A DNA stretch of 64,000 nucleotides from Veillonella montpellierensis DSM 17217. GTDB lineage: Bacteria > Bacillota > Negativicutes > Veillonellales > Veillonellaceae. The stretch lies in NCBI RefSeq assembly GCF_000426745.1, contig NZ_AUFY01000001.1, positions 124,001 through 188,000 on the forward strand, written 5' to 3'. The notes beneath the pieces are model-generated. The model was not told the origin of the DNA, searched no databases, and saw only the letters and a list, made by a program, of their open reading frames with translations. Below, in pieces: positions 9,671-18,041 of the stretch; within the stretch, counting starts at the first letter, position 1; the number at the start of each line of letters is the position of its first letter. The translations under genes were made by a program, and so were the position numbers.

Positions 9671-9799
9671 AGTTATCACATCCTCTACCTATTACCTATA
9701 TCATACTACCTTTATGTACATACACTACGATATATCTTCTTTACTGGGTAACTCTCTAGTATATGACAAAAGCTAATAAGCACTAGAACTATCTATCAG

Positions 9800-10930
9800 T
9801 CATAGTATACTTATCTGCTCCATTCTCTCTAACAATATAGCAACACCTGTACCACCAGCACCTGCGATGGCACAAATAGCATATTTACCTTGACACGCTT
9901 GTAACGCTGCCATAGCATGCAATAGAATAATGGCTCCAGAAGCACCATAAGGATGTCCATACGCCAACGCACCACCTAATCGATTATATTTGTCTAACTG
10001 ATTAGGATACGTTCTAGCAAATAACACATCAATAACAGCAAATGCTTCATTCCACTCAATTACGTCTATATCATCCATAGACAACTGTGTCCGATTTAAT
10101 AATAATTCCGTACTTAGCCAAGCACCTTCTGGACTATACAGAGGGTTTCCTGCCCACGATTCTATATGAGCGATTCTAAATTCACTAGGTGTATCTGTGA
10201 CTACTAAAAAAGCCGCACCATCGTGTGTTAAACAAGCATTGCCTGCTGTTACCTGTGTACCTTCACCTAATATAGGTTTCATACGATTTAAGAGCGATGC
10301 GCTCATGGTTTTTCTAATACATTCATCTATGCAATAACGTTGGTGTACAATCACTGGCAACACATACGGCTCTAATACACGTTTTTCTTTCGCCTCTTGT
10401 GCTAATCTATGCGATCGTAGCACGTGATACTTCATCTCTTCATCACTCACTGCATGCTTTTTTATTGTCCGTTCTGCGCCCCACAACATAGCATCTGAAC
10501 TAATCTCATGCGGTGAAAATTGTGCTACATAATAATCTCCTTCACGTCTATCTAGTGCCGCATACGATCGTTTAGGTTGTAAAGAAGCACTTTCAATCCC
10601 CCCTGCTATCACCGTATGAGATATTCCTGCCTTTATTTGTGCATAAGCCCATGCAACAGACATACCGCCTGATGCACATTGTGTATCTACTGTCATAGCT
10701 GGCACTGTATCTGGAAATCGACTCATCAGTGTCATAAGGCGGCCTATATTTCCACCTGTACCAGTCGCATTACCACAAATAACGCTATCTACTGACTCCA
10801 ATCGATAGGCATGACGCAATTGATTTAATATACGTGATCCTAGGACTTCTGGTAAAATCTCTTTGTATTGTCCATGAACAACACCAATAGGCGTACGTAA
10901 GCCGCCTTTAATATATACTTGTCTATCCAT
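9800..10930 (-). CDS. Thiolase family acyl-CoA acetyltransferase (VraB-like)
   Basis: A 376-residue thiolase with the full catalytic set: nucleophile C85 in VDTQCASGG, the NEAFAVID motif, H326 in LAYGHPYGASG, and the second cysteine C353 in the GAGGTGVA region. It should condense or cleave acyl-CoAs. It is slightly shorter than classical acetyl-CoA acetyltransferases (about 390) and the NEAFA and terminal Gly loops deviate from them (AGAGGTGVA instead of GGGMGIA), so the substrate may differ. The start is the ATG at 10930 with AGGTG six bases before it. The pair with the downstream acyl-CoA synthetase recalls vraA/vraB of staphylococci. No other beta-oxidation gene is seen nearby. Confidence 0.88.
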   Translation of the reverse strand: MDRQVYIKGGLRTPIGVVHGQYKEILPEVLGSRILNQLRHAYRLESVDSVICGNATGTGGNIGRLMTLMSRFPDTVPAMTVDTQCASGGMSVAWAYAQIKAGISHTVIAGGIESASLQPKRSYAALDRREGDYYVAQFSPHEISSDAMLWGAERTIKKHAVSDEEMKYHVLRSHRLAQEAKEKRVLEPYVLPVIVHQRYCIDECIRKTMSASLLNRMKPILGEGTQVTAGNACLTHDGAAFLVVTDTPSEFRIAHIESWAGNPLYSPEGAWLSTELLLNRTQLSMDDIDVIEWNEAFAVIDVLFARTYPNQLDKYNRLGGALAYGHPYGASGAIILLHAMAALQACQGKYAICAIAGAGGTGVAILLERMEQISIL

Positions 10931-10981
10931 ATAGCGCACCTACTACTTATACAATCAATACAATACGTATACTCTCCTTAT

Positions 10982-11254
10982 TTATAAATCCCACCTAGTC
11001 CACTGATTTTCAACATATTTGTATATACCAGAATGACTAATTTTTTCTTCTTCTAATATGCCTATAACATACTCTATATCCAATGGGAAGATACGTATAC
11101 ATAAACCACAGTTACTATGCAACGCAGGTGGTGTCGCAATCAAATCATGCCTAATATGTCTATTATCTAAAATACTATCTGTTTTAGTAGCAAAATAATA
11201 AGAAGTAAACATAATTAGATAGGTGCCAATTTTCTGTTTATCACAATGTAACAA
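10982..11254 (-). CDS. DUF3343 protein, putative Se/S carrier partner of YedF
   Basis: A small protein of about 90 residues whose core (YLIMFTSYYFATKTD, then TPPALHSNCGLCIRI) matches DUF3343, a family found next to YedF and SelD. The two cysteines in SNCGLCIRI are the likely chalcogen-binding residues. The start is uncertain. A TTG at 11254 is preceded by GGGAG at good spacing and keeps the first beta strand; a TTG at 11269 lies within that site, and the ATG at 11212 would delete the first strand. It overlaps the end of yedF by 14 bp, so translation is probably coupled. A role in handing on selenium or sulfur is inferred from context only. Confidence 0.75.
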   Translation of the reverse strand: MLHCDKQKIGTYLIMFTSYYFATKTDSILDNRHIRHDLIATPPALHSNCGLCIRIFPLDIEYVIGILEEEKISHSGIYKYVENQWTRWDL

Positions 11255-12023
11255 TATCTTCTCCCACAATAGATTCCGTAATGGTGTACATATTAGTAAT
11301 AGTTCCTACAGCCACACGATCCGTTAATCCATAATAATTTAAGCAAATGCCACAAGCCGCAATATCAACACCTGCTGTTACTAATTGTTTCAGTACGTCT
11401 ATATAATCTGATGTAACACAAACCATTTTAACAGCACTATTAATAAAATAAATCGCTTTAGGATACGTATCTGCTTCCACTAAACAATTCCAAAATGTTT
11501 TCATCAATGTACGTCCTAGCTCTTCACTGCCTTCACCTAAATAATCTTTTGTTACTAAAATAATCCTATGCCTACTAAGGGACGCATCCTGAAAACTATG
11601 ACTATTCTCAGTAATATCTGGTATAACTATTTCATCATCCCTAACGATTCCTAGCGTATGAGACTCTACGGTCTGTCCTCTTTCCGGTGTACTCGTGGTA
11701 CGCTCTTTTGGCTCACCTAGCTTGTGATTATTTTCACCTACATGCTTAGTTAAAATTCTTTGCAATGCCTCTTCATCTGTTCCAGGCAATCTAGGCGTCA
11801 ACACGATAAAATAATCACGCCCTTGTTTATTAGTAATAACAGCATATCCTTTTGATTTGCCAAATTTTTCAACATTTTCTTTACTAATATCATTATCTAC
11901 AATCGTAATAATTTCCTCATAAGGATAGGAATCCGATATTTTTTTAGTTTCTATCACTGGTGTAGGGCATAACTCACCTCTCACATCAATAATAATTTGG
12001 TCATCCATCTTGGTTATATTCAC
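11241..12023 (-). CDS. yedF: YedF-type selenium metabolism protein (TusA-like + DsrE-like)
   Basis: A 260-residue two-domain protein. Residues about 8-80 form a TusA-like domain with the CPxP motif (GELCPTPVIETKK, C19). A polar linker of about 60 residues follows, then a DsrE-like domain (from about residue 150) ending with a cysteine pair in VDIAACGICLNYYG. Proteins of this build occur with SelD and are thought to carry reduced sulfur or selenium. The GTG at 12023 follows AAGGA at seven bases; the longer ATG reading from 12062 has no such site. It overlaps the DUF3343 gene, and selD lies 400 bp upstream. Confidence 0.88.
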   Translation of the reverse strand: MNITKMDDQIIIDVRGELCPTPVIETKKISDSYPYEEIITIVDNDISKENVEKFGKSKGYAVITNKQGRDYFIVLTPRLPGTDEEALQRILTKHVGENNHKLGEPKERTTSTPERGQTVESHTLGIVRDDEIVIPDITENSHSFQDASLSRHRIILVTKDYLGEGSEELGRTLMKTFWNCLVEADTYPKAIYFINSAVKMVCVTSDYIDVLKQLVTAGVDIAACGICLNYYGLTDRVAVGTITNMYTITESIVGEDIVTL

Positions 12024-12423
12024 TGTATTTTCCTTTCTTATAGTACATCGTGAAAGTCTCATTATATATACTCGTACAATCTAGTACTACAACAAATTAT
12101 CCATCGCCAATAATTTAATACTATCAATCATGCTATAGAAAAGTCCATAATCATCACAGAATATACTCATTATATAATTATCATCTAAAAATAACCTGAC
12201 TAATCACACTAGTAAAACAGGGTATAAATTATCTAGAAAAAGTTGTATTCTAATAAATTAAAGAATCCTACTTCAACAATAATTTTCTACTAATTACTAT
12301 TTTCTTCCTATCTAATCATTCCTTTATAAAACCATACTTCTATACTTTCATACCAATATATACCAATTTCATGTTTATAATCTATAACACCATAAATACG
12401 TACTAATTGGCAAGTAGTAACAT
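12024..12423. other. Spacer between selD and yedF
   Basis: Four hundred AT-rich bases with no convincing ORF, tRNA or hairpin with a U-tract. It separates two genes of the same pathway on the same strand, so yedF probably has its own promoter here, though none could be chosen with confidence. Confidence 0.45.
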
Positions 12424-13455
12424 CTATTCTACAATAACTAAATTCTTACCTTGTCGCTGTATAACATCGCCAATATAAGCTGCATATATAACTCCTGATT
12501 GATGTAAGCTTTTCACGCACGAATCCACTTCATTTCTAGGGATAGCGATTAATAGTCCGCCTGACGTTTGTGGGTCAAAACAAATATCCCCCCATGTAGG
12601 TTCCATATCATTCTTAATAAAAATACCAGAGCTTGCTTTTCTATTTCCATATGTAGCAGCTGGTACTAGTCCCATGCGAGCTGCTTTTACCACATCAGAA
12701 AATAAGGGAATACACGAAAAACGTAATTGCAATGATACACTCGAATTATACGCCATTTCATAGGCATGTCCCATCAATCCAAAGCCCGTAATATCTGTAC
12801 AAGCATGTACTGTGTAATGACTCATTATTTCTGTTGCAGTTTGATTCAATGTACACATACTATGAATCGCTTCCTCTGTTCCTTTCGTAAACAAGTTTCC
12901 TTTTAAAGCTGTACTCATAATGCCAGTGCCTATTGGTTTCGTCAGAATTAATGCATCGCCCACCATTGCACCGCTATTTTTCCAAATAGAACGAGGATTA
13001 ACAACTCCTGTAACCGATAACCCGAAAACAGGTATAGGATTTTCAATACTATGCCCACCAATAGCAACCGCTCCTGCTTGTTTAACTACTGCCATAGCAC
13101 CATTTAATATACGCTCTACTTGTTTTTCTTCCATCAGCACCATAGGAACTGCAAGAACATTCATTGTTGTAAGAGGTTTACCTCCCATCGCATAAATATC
13201 GCTTAAACTATTAGCTGCGGCAATAGTGCCAAATATATACGGGTCATCTACAATGGGGGTAAAAAAATCAATAGTTTGTACTAATGCCATATCAGGTGCG
13301 ATTCGATAAACACCTGCATCATCTGATCCAGTCATGTCTGTTAATACATCACTATTAGTTACACCTTCTACTTGACTTAGCATAGAGGCCAACAGATGTG
13401 GTCCAATTTTACAAGCACACCCTCCTTGACCTACCAATGATGTTAATCGTACCAT
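12424..13455 (-). CDS. selD: Selenide, water dikinase SelD
   Basis: Makes selenophosphate from selenide and ATP, the selenium donor for selenocysteine and 2-selenouridine. The 343-residue protein has the N-terminal catalytic loop GQGGCACKIGP with C13, C15 and K16; the catalytic position is Cys, not Sec. The conserved SDDAGVYRI, TIDFFTPIVDDPY, GGHSIENP and DPQTSGGLL blocks are all present and the length is normal. The ATG lies three bases after the DUF951 stop with a GGGAG about 11 bases upstream, so the two genes are probably coupled. No selA, selB or tRNA-Sec is seen in the window, so the use of the selenophosphate cannot be told here. Confidence 0.96.
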   Translation of the reverse strand: MVRLTSLVGQGGCACKIGPHLLASMLSQVEGVTNSDVLTDMTGSDDAGVYRIAPDMALVQTIDFFTPIVDDPYIFGTIAAANSLSDIYAMGGKPLTTMNVLAVPMVLMEEKQVERILNGAMAVVKQAGAVAIGGHSIENPIPVFGLSVTGVVNPRSIWKNSGAMVGDALILTKPIGTGIMSTALKGNLFTKGTEEAIHSMCTLNQTATEIMSHYTVHACTDITGFGLMGHAYEMAYNSSVSLQLRFSCIPLFSDVVKAARMGLVPAATYGNRKASSGIFIKNDMEPTWGDICFDPQTSGGLLIAIPRNEVDSCVKSLHQSGVIYAAYIGDVIQRQGKNLVIVE

Positions 13456-13458
13456 GTA

Positions 13459-13662
13459 TCACTTATCTCCCTCTACACGAGATATAATTTTTTTAACGGC
13501 TTTTTCAAATTTAGGTCTAGGAATCAACACTTGATGTCCACATCCATTGCACAGTATCGAAAAATCAGTGCCAATTCGTTTTACAGTCCACGTGTCACTA
13601 CCACATGGATGTTTTTTCTTCATCTGTACTATATCACCTACATAATATCGTATAAATGCCAT
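13459..13662 (-). CDS. DUF951 zinc-ribbon-like small protein
   Basis: A 67-residue protein with the complete DUF951 pattern: VGDIVQMKKKHPCGSDTW at the start, then a central FSILCNGCGHQVLIPR with two cysteines, and a basic C-terminus. C19 and the CNGC pair could bind a metal ion. The family is widespread in Firmicutes, often near chromosome-partition or ychF genes; its function is not known. Here it sits 3 bp upstream of selD, which suggests only co-expression. Confidence 0.88.
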   Translation of the reverse strand: MAFIRYYVGDIVQMKKKHPCGSDTWTVKRIGTDFSILCNGCGHQVLIPRPKFEKAVKKIISRVEGDK

Positions 13663-13720
13663 ATCTATTCCCTCTTTTATATATAATTCAAAACTATATC
13701 ATATACAACCTGTCTGCAGT

Positions 13721-13740
13721 ACTATAAAATTATTTATAAC
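13721..13740. promoter_or_regulatory. Degenerate copy of the ACTATAAAAT palindrome
   Basis: ACTATAAAATTATTTATAAC matches the 20-bp palindrome at 14451 and 19812 in its left ten bases and in most of the right arm (about 15 of 20). It lies about 60 bp upstream of the DUF951-selD start. AT-rich sequence makes chance similarity possible. Confidence 0.3.
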
Positions 13741-14125
13741 AACAATACAATAACACATGTATTAATGCTAGGCACTCTCACAAAATACTGCGATTTATAT
13801 TTATTATACACGGTAACCAACATAGTATCTAATAAAATATTACTTCTAACATAATCATACTACATCCTCAATATAATCTATTCACTATGTAATCTACTCG
13901 ATAAATCACGTCTAAGATAAAACAGATGTGACTTATAGTATAAACAATCTTTAAAGAATATACAGAAATAATAGTATAAAAATATACCCCATTAATTACA
14001 TTACCAACAATTATTCAATTATATTCACTATACAACACACCATTTCCTATCCTTTTTATATTGAAACTGTCAATGCGTACTCTATTCTAACTTAATAAAT
14101 GATGCTATGAATATCCTTTGTAATA

Positions 14126-14288
14126 TCATTCCAGTTCATTAGGAAATATATCCATAGAAAGTGAATGATTATCTGAAGTATCAACTGTGAGTACCTTCGC
14201 ATGAAACATAGGGAATTGACCTTCTTTCTGAAATGTCCCTCAGTAACTTACTCATAAAGAATATCTGTTCCCCTTTTAAATATTTCAT
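14126..14288 (-). pseudogene. Possible frameshifted gene remnant (about 54 codons)
   Basis: On the minus strand an ATG at 14288 opens MKYLKGEQIFFMSKLL. Reading then stays open only if the frame shifts by one base near 14230, giving TFQKEGQFPMFHAKVLTVD and ending FPNELE plus TGA at 14126. The two parts together look like ordinary protein sequence and the stretch is less AT-rich than its surroundings. There is no clear ribosome site and an in-frame TAA precedes the ATG. I do not recognise the family. It could be the tail of a decayed gene or chance. Confidence 0.25.
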
Positions 14289-14450
14289 AATAACTTACGC
14301 AAACTATATTGCTCTACCATGTATCATGTATTTGATTATGAAATAATAAATATATATTTTATATCTAACATCTAACATCTAAAACAATTATATTATTGAT
14401 TATCATTTGCATGTAATGTATGTTCAACATTTTCATTTTAATTTTTAGTC

Positions 14451-14470
14451 ACTATAAAATACTTTATAGT
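14451..14470. promoter_or_regulatory. 20-bp palindrome, copy 1
   Basis: ACTATAAAATACTTTATAGT: perfect 8-bp arms around ATAC. It agrees at 18 of 20 positions with the palindrome at 19812-19831. It lies 264 bp upstream of rubrerythrin. This looks like a binding site for a dimeric repressor; the regulator is not known. Confidence 0.5.
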
Positions 14471-14616
14471 ACTATAATGCTAATTTTTCTTCAAAATACT
14501 TACTTGATATTTATTACTATTTAGTTTAATTTATATTTATTTATTTTAAATTTTACAATTTTGCCCTTGCTTTTCTCATTCTCATATACTATAATGTAAT
14601 TAACAATAATTATTCT

Positions 14617-14645
14617 TTAAGAATTATTTGAATAATAATTATAAT
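14617..14645 (+). promoter_or_regulatory. Likely rubrerythrin promoter with PerR-like box
   Basis: TTAAGA at 14617-14622 and TATAAT at 14640-14645 are 17 bp apart, a good vegetative promoter layout. Overlapping its -10 half, positions 14630-14644 read on the minus strand as TTATAATTATTATTC, matching the PerR consensus TTATAATnATTATAA at 12 of 14 defined positions. PerR control of rubrerythrin is well known in clostridia, so the reading is plausible, but AT-rich DNA raises the risk of a chance match. Transcription would begin near 14652. Confidence 0.5.
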
Positions 14646-14657
14646 GTAAGTTAACTA

Positions 14658-14701
14658 CGTGTATGTACAATATATACACGAATAAGTAGGTTATTATAAC
14701 C
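14658..14701 (+). promoter_or_regulatory. Two short palindromes in the rubrerythrin leader
   Basis: CGTGTAT/ATACACG at 14658-14664 and 14674-14680 form a 7-bp stem, and GGTTATTATAACC at 14689-14701 is a perfect 13-mer palindrome. Both lie between the inferred transcription start and the ribosome site (AAGGAG near 14720). They could be operators or a 5' UTR fold. Confidence 0.4.
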
Positions 14702-14732
14702 ATATGTAAGTACATATTTAAGGAGAAAAACA

Positions 14733-15278
14733 ATGGCAGAATTAAAAGGTACAAAAACAGAACAAAACTTAGCTGCAGCTTTTGCAGGTGAATCTCAAGC
14801 ATTCCAAAAATACACCTATTATGCAAGTGCAGCTCGTAAAGCTGGAATGAATAAATTGGCTGACTATTTTGAAGAAACTGCTCGCAATGAAATGGCACAT
14901 GCTAAGTTATGGTTCAAAGAATTACACGGTGGCGATGTTCCAGCTGATATGTTAGTAAATTTAGCTGATGCTGCTGCTGGTGAAAATTATGAACAAACTG
15001 AAATGTATCCTTCTTTCGCTGCACAAGCTAAAGAAGAAGGTTTCACTAAAATCGCTTATTTAATGGAACAAGTTGGTAAAATTGAAGCTCGTCATGAACA
15101 ACGTTACAATGATTTAGCTGCTGCAGTTCGTGGTGAACGTGTTTTCAAATCTGAAGAACCAGTTGCTTGGATCTGTGCAAATTGTGGTTACATTCATGTT
15201 GGCACTGAAGCTCCAAAGGTTTGCCCAGTATGTGCACATCCACAAGCATTCTTCTCCAGACATAACGAAGTTATCTAA
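14733..15278 (+). CDS. Rubrerythrin
   Basis: A 181-residue peroxidase that reduces hydrogen peroxide in anaerobes. The ferritin-like diiron domain (1-135) has E20 (FAGESQAF), E53 and H56 (NEMAHA), and E118 and H121 (IEARHEQRY). The C-terminal rubredoxin-like domain binds one iron through C148, C151, C164 and C167 (ICANCGY and VCPVCAH). Domain order and length are those of classical rubrerythrin. AAGGAG is nine bases before the ATG. Codon use (many GCT, GAA, GGT) looks like that of a highly expressed gene. A strong hairpin follows at 15375. Confidence 0.97.
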   Translation: MAELKGTKTEQNLAAAFAGESQAFQKYTYYASAARKAGMNKLADYFEETARNEMAHAKLWFKELHGGDVPADMLVNLADAAAGENYEQTEMYPSFAAQAKEEGFTKIAYLMEQVGKIEARHEQRYNDLAAAVRGERVFKSEEPVAWICANCGYIHVGTEAPKVCPVCAHPQAFFSRHNEVI

Positions 15279-15374
15279 TAAATATACTAGACTATATACG
15301 TCAATATATTTATTGTGATATACTCCTATCATAACAATAATATACAGAGAAAGTGTACTTAATACACTCTCAAT

Positions 15375-15420
15375 ACAATAGAGGAAAGTTGATTAAATGA
15401 CATCAACTTTCCTCTATTGT
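15375..15420 (+). terminator. Terminator of rubrerythrin
   Basis: A perfect 19-bp stem (15375-15393 with 15402-15420) around an 8-base loop, followed by ATCTTTTACC. It is about 100 bp after the rubrerythrin stop. The U-tract is short, but the stem is one of the strongest in the window. Confidence 0.75.
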
Positions 15421-15621
15421 ATCTTTTACCAATAAAAGGGATCTAAAAGACCTTTTTATTAGTAGTATATAATTATAGATAATCTTACTATTAATGCATT
15501 AAACGATACCACATGAGTGTAATCGCGCCATTAATTTTCCATTGAATAGTAACATTTCCTCTAAAAGAATAACAACTATAAGAGAACTACTTTATAGCAC
15601 TTCATCTAATTATAATACTAA

Positions 15622-16254
15622 TTAGATATCCGTAACTTCTAACTTTCCCTTCTCGCAATACCATTGTCTTTCGCCTACTAACTGAGCCTCTTCTTTATCA
15701 TGAGTTACCCATAAACAAGGAATTTCCCATTCCTTAATGGTATTTACTAAATCTTGACGAACTCGATCTCTCAAATTCCAATCAAGCGCTGATAAAGGTT
15801 CATCTAATAGGAGAATCACAGGTTTTGCATATAATGCACGACCTAACGCAACACGTTGTTGTTCTCCACCTGACAAGCACCCTGCTTTTGTATCTTTATA
15901 ACTAGTAAGATGCAAAGACTCAAAAATTTTCTTTAATAGTATCCTATCTCCTCGTTGACTATAGGTAATATTACGAAGCACTGATAAGTGAGGAAATACA
16001 ATATTTCCTTGTGGCATATATCCTACATATCGTTTTTGTGACGGGAGCCAAATTTTATGATCTCTATCGAACCATGCTATGGTGTCCGAATAAATAAAGC
16101 CCTCATTAGGCTTTACAAGTCCAGCAATACTTTTAATAATAGTGGATTTACCGCTACCTGACTGTCCTGTCAACACAGTAATTCCTGAGGCTAGTGTGCC
16201 TTTCCCTTCTACGGTCATAGATGGACGTTTTACAGTAATATCGAATGTAATCAT
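15622..16254 (-). CDS. modC: Molybdate ABC transporter ATPase ModC, short form
   Basis: A 210-residue ABC ATPase with Walker A GQSGSGKST (about 31-39), signature LSGGEQQRVALGRAL, Walker B VILLLDEPLSALD and the H-loop WVTHDKEEA. It powers molybdate import with ModA and ModB, whose genes directly precede it (16 bp gap). The E. coli protein (about 350 residues) carries a C-terminal molybdate-binding TOBE domain; that domain is absent here, so feedback sensing through ModC is unlikely. The start follows AGGAG with slightly long spacing. Confidence 0.9.
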   Translation of the reverse strand: MITFDITVKRPSMTVEGKGTLASGITVLTGQSGSGKSTIIKSIAGLVKPNEGFIYSDTIAWFDRDHKIWLPSQKRYVGYMPQGNIVFPHLSVLRNITYSQRGDRILLKKIFESLHLTSYKDTKAGCLSGGEQQRVALGRALYAKPVILLLDEPLSALDWNLRDRVRQDLVNTIKEWEIPCLWVTHDKEEAQLVGERQWYCEKGKLEVTDI

Positions 16255-16269
16255 ACCTACTAACTCCTA

Positions 16270-16932
16270 TTACTCATGAGCACTAAACAGTTTGCCTTTT
16301 GTTACAATATGGATTCCCCATAGTAATGATAATGTTAAGATACAAATATATCCAACAATGGTAAAGGCATCTGTATAATTTCCTTCTTCGACTAATGAAT
16401 AGATAGCTAGTGGCATAGTACGTGTTATCCCCGGCATATTACCAGCAATTAAAATAGTTGCGCCAAACTCACCCATGGCACGGCAAAAGGAAAGGATGAT
16501 ACCCGTTAATAGACCTTTCCATGCTAATGGTATGGAAATCGTAAAAAATATGCGTAACTCCGATGCTCCAAGTGTACGAGCTACGTCTTCCATATCATGA
16601 TCAACCGACTCAATAGAAGCACGTACTGTCTGATAAAACAATGGAAATGCAATAACAGTAGATGCTAAAATAGCTCCTACTACAGAAAAAACAATCCCCA
16701 TCCCATGTGTATCTAGCCAACGACCTAAGCTATTACCTGGTGAAAAAATCATTAATAATATAAATCCTACAACAACTGGTGGTAACACTAACGGCAATGT
16801 TACTATAGCATCAATAATCCCCCGTACTTGACGCGGACATTGTTTCATAAAAAAACATAATGCTAATCCTGTTACTATAATAATACTAACAGCTATAGAA
16901 GCTACATAAATTGATAACCAAAATGGACTCAT
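16270..16932 (-). CDS. modB: Molybdate ABC transporter permease ModB
   Basis: A 220-residue inner-membrane protein with about five transmembrane segments. The ABC-permease EAA loop is seen as VARTLGASELRIFFTISIPL, and LPLVLPPVVVGFILL and RAMGEFGATILIAGN are typical of ModB. It forms the channel for molybdate delivered by ModA. It lies between modA (30 bp) and modC (16 bp). AGGAA precedes the ATG. Confidence 0.93.
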   Translation of the reverse strand: MSPFWLSIYVASIAVSIIIVTGLALCFFMKQCPRQVRGIIDAIVTLPLVLPPVVVGFILLMIFSPGNSLGRWLDTHGMGIVFSVVGAILASTVIAFPLFYQTVRASIESVDHDMEDVARTLGASELRIFFTISIPLAWKGLLTGIILSFCRAMGEFGATILIAGNMPGITRTMPLAIYSLVEEGNYTDAFTIVGYICILTLSLLWGIHIVTKGKLFSAHE

Positions 16933-16962
16933 AATGCATTCCTACCTACTTAATCCTATCTA

Positions 16963-17757
16963 TTATTGAGGCATAGTAAATCCGTATTTTTCTAAAATAG
17001 CTTTACCCTTAGGACCAGTCGCATAATCGTAAAAATCCTTGGCAAAATCTGTTGTATTCTTAGTAATTAAGGCAATCGGATACACTACCGCATCATGACT
17101 ATCTGCAGGTGTTTCGGCCGCAATAGTAACAGTGTCTTTTGCCGCCAATGCATCTGTTTTATAAATGAACCCCCCATCAACAGCACCTTGAGATACATAA
17201 GCAGTTACTGCTTTTACATCTTTAGCAAATACAATTTTATCTTGCATAGTATCCCATAGATTCATGTGATCCAAGACTTGTTTACCATATCTACCAGCAG
17301 GTACAGTAGCTACTTCCCCCAAAGCGAAACGATTCATAGTAGGAATATCTTGCAGAGAACTAGCTTTGCTGGATTTAGGAACGACTAATACTAACTCGTT
17401 AAGTACAAATGGTTTAACATCACTAACCAATTGTTTTTCTTCCAACATTTTCATATTTTTTTCGTCTGCGGAAATGAATATACTAGCCGGTGCACCTTGT
17501 TCAATTTGTTGTCGTAATGTACCAGAACCGGCAAAGTTAATGACAATTTGATTGTCAGATAAGTTCTTTTCTTTTTTATATTCATCAGCAATTTCTGTCA
17601 AAGCACCTTTTAAACTAGCAGCTCCGGAAATTGTCAATGTTTGATTAGCAAATGTTTGATTCTTACTATCCCCCATTGTAGGATTAGTATTGCCACAACC
17701 AACTAACAATCCACACACAAACAATCCTACTATGATTCCTACAATACGCTTCTTCAT
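16963..17757 (-). CDS. modA: Molybdate-binding lipoprotein ModA
   Basis: A 264-residue periplasmic binding protein. The lipobox GLLVGCGN places the lipidated cysteine at C21. The mature part has the ModA pattern: ISGAASLKGALTEIADEY, INFAGSGTLRQQIEQGAPA, NELVLVVPK and GRYGKQVLDHM. It captures molybdate or tungstate for the ModBC transporter encoded after it. It is the first gene of the operon; AAGGAG precedes the ATG. No ModE gene or Moco riboswitch was seen upstream. Confidence 0.95.
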   Translation of the reverse strand: MKKRIVGIIVGLFVCGLLVGCGNTNPTMGDSKNQTFANQTLTISGAASLKGALTEIADEYKKEKNLSDNQIVINFAGSGTLRQQIEQGAPASIFISADEKNMKMLEEKQLVSDVKPFVLNELVLVVPKSSKASSLQDIPTMNRFALGEVATVPAGRYGKQVLDHMNLWDTMQDKIVFAKDVKAVTAYVSQGAVDGGFIYKTDALAAKDTVTIAAETPADSHDAVVYPIALITKNTTDFAKDFYDYATGPKGKAILEKYGFTMPQ

Positions 17758-18041
17758 AGTACTACTCCTTTTCTATAACTAACACATTCGTCAATACTAT
17801 ACTTCCTTTTTTACTACTATGAGCGCTAACTATGATTATCCTTTATACTGATATCTTTTCTACCATACTATCTTTATATAATTAGATAATACACGCGCTC
17901 TTAGTAGTTCAAATTTTCATCTATATTTTATTATATGTATAGAAACTGTGCAATCTGTGAACTTTATCACTTTTTTGCTATCTTATTACACCTTATATGT
18001 GTATAATAAGTATATAACTATTTAGAAATTTAGGTGATCCA

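Larger units (their letters stand above)
13663..14732. other. 1-kb AT-rich spacer with several operator-like palindromes
   Basis: A region of about 1.07 kb between the divergent DUF951 and rubrerythrin genes, the longest spacer in the window. No tRNA or complete gene was found. It holds a degenerate copy of a palindrome at 13721-13740, a possible frameshifted remnant at 14126-14288, a Fur-like half site near 14391-14405 (ATTATCA right arm), a 20-bp palindrome at 14451-14470, and the rubrerythrin promoter region from 14600 on. These are listed separately. Confidence 0.6.

Noticed and set aside
10982-13662. In-frame TGA (selenocysteine) codons in the selenium genes
   Set aside because: SelD, YedF and DUF3343 all carry Cys at the key positions, and no TGA-interrupted frame extends any of them.
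13663-14732. tRNA-Sec (selC) in the long spacer near selD
   Set aside because: No acceptor/T-arm pattern such as GGTTCGAATCC was seen on either strand.
14617-15332. Several ORFs overlapping rubrerythrin on both strands
   Set aside because: They are shadows of the strongly biased rubrerythrin gene in other frames and lack ribosome sites.
15431-15460. Hairpin as a terminator of modC
   Set aside because: The arms match only with a bulge, and on the minus strand no U-tract follows.
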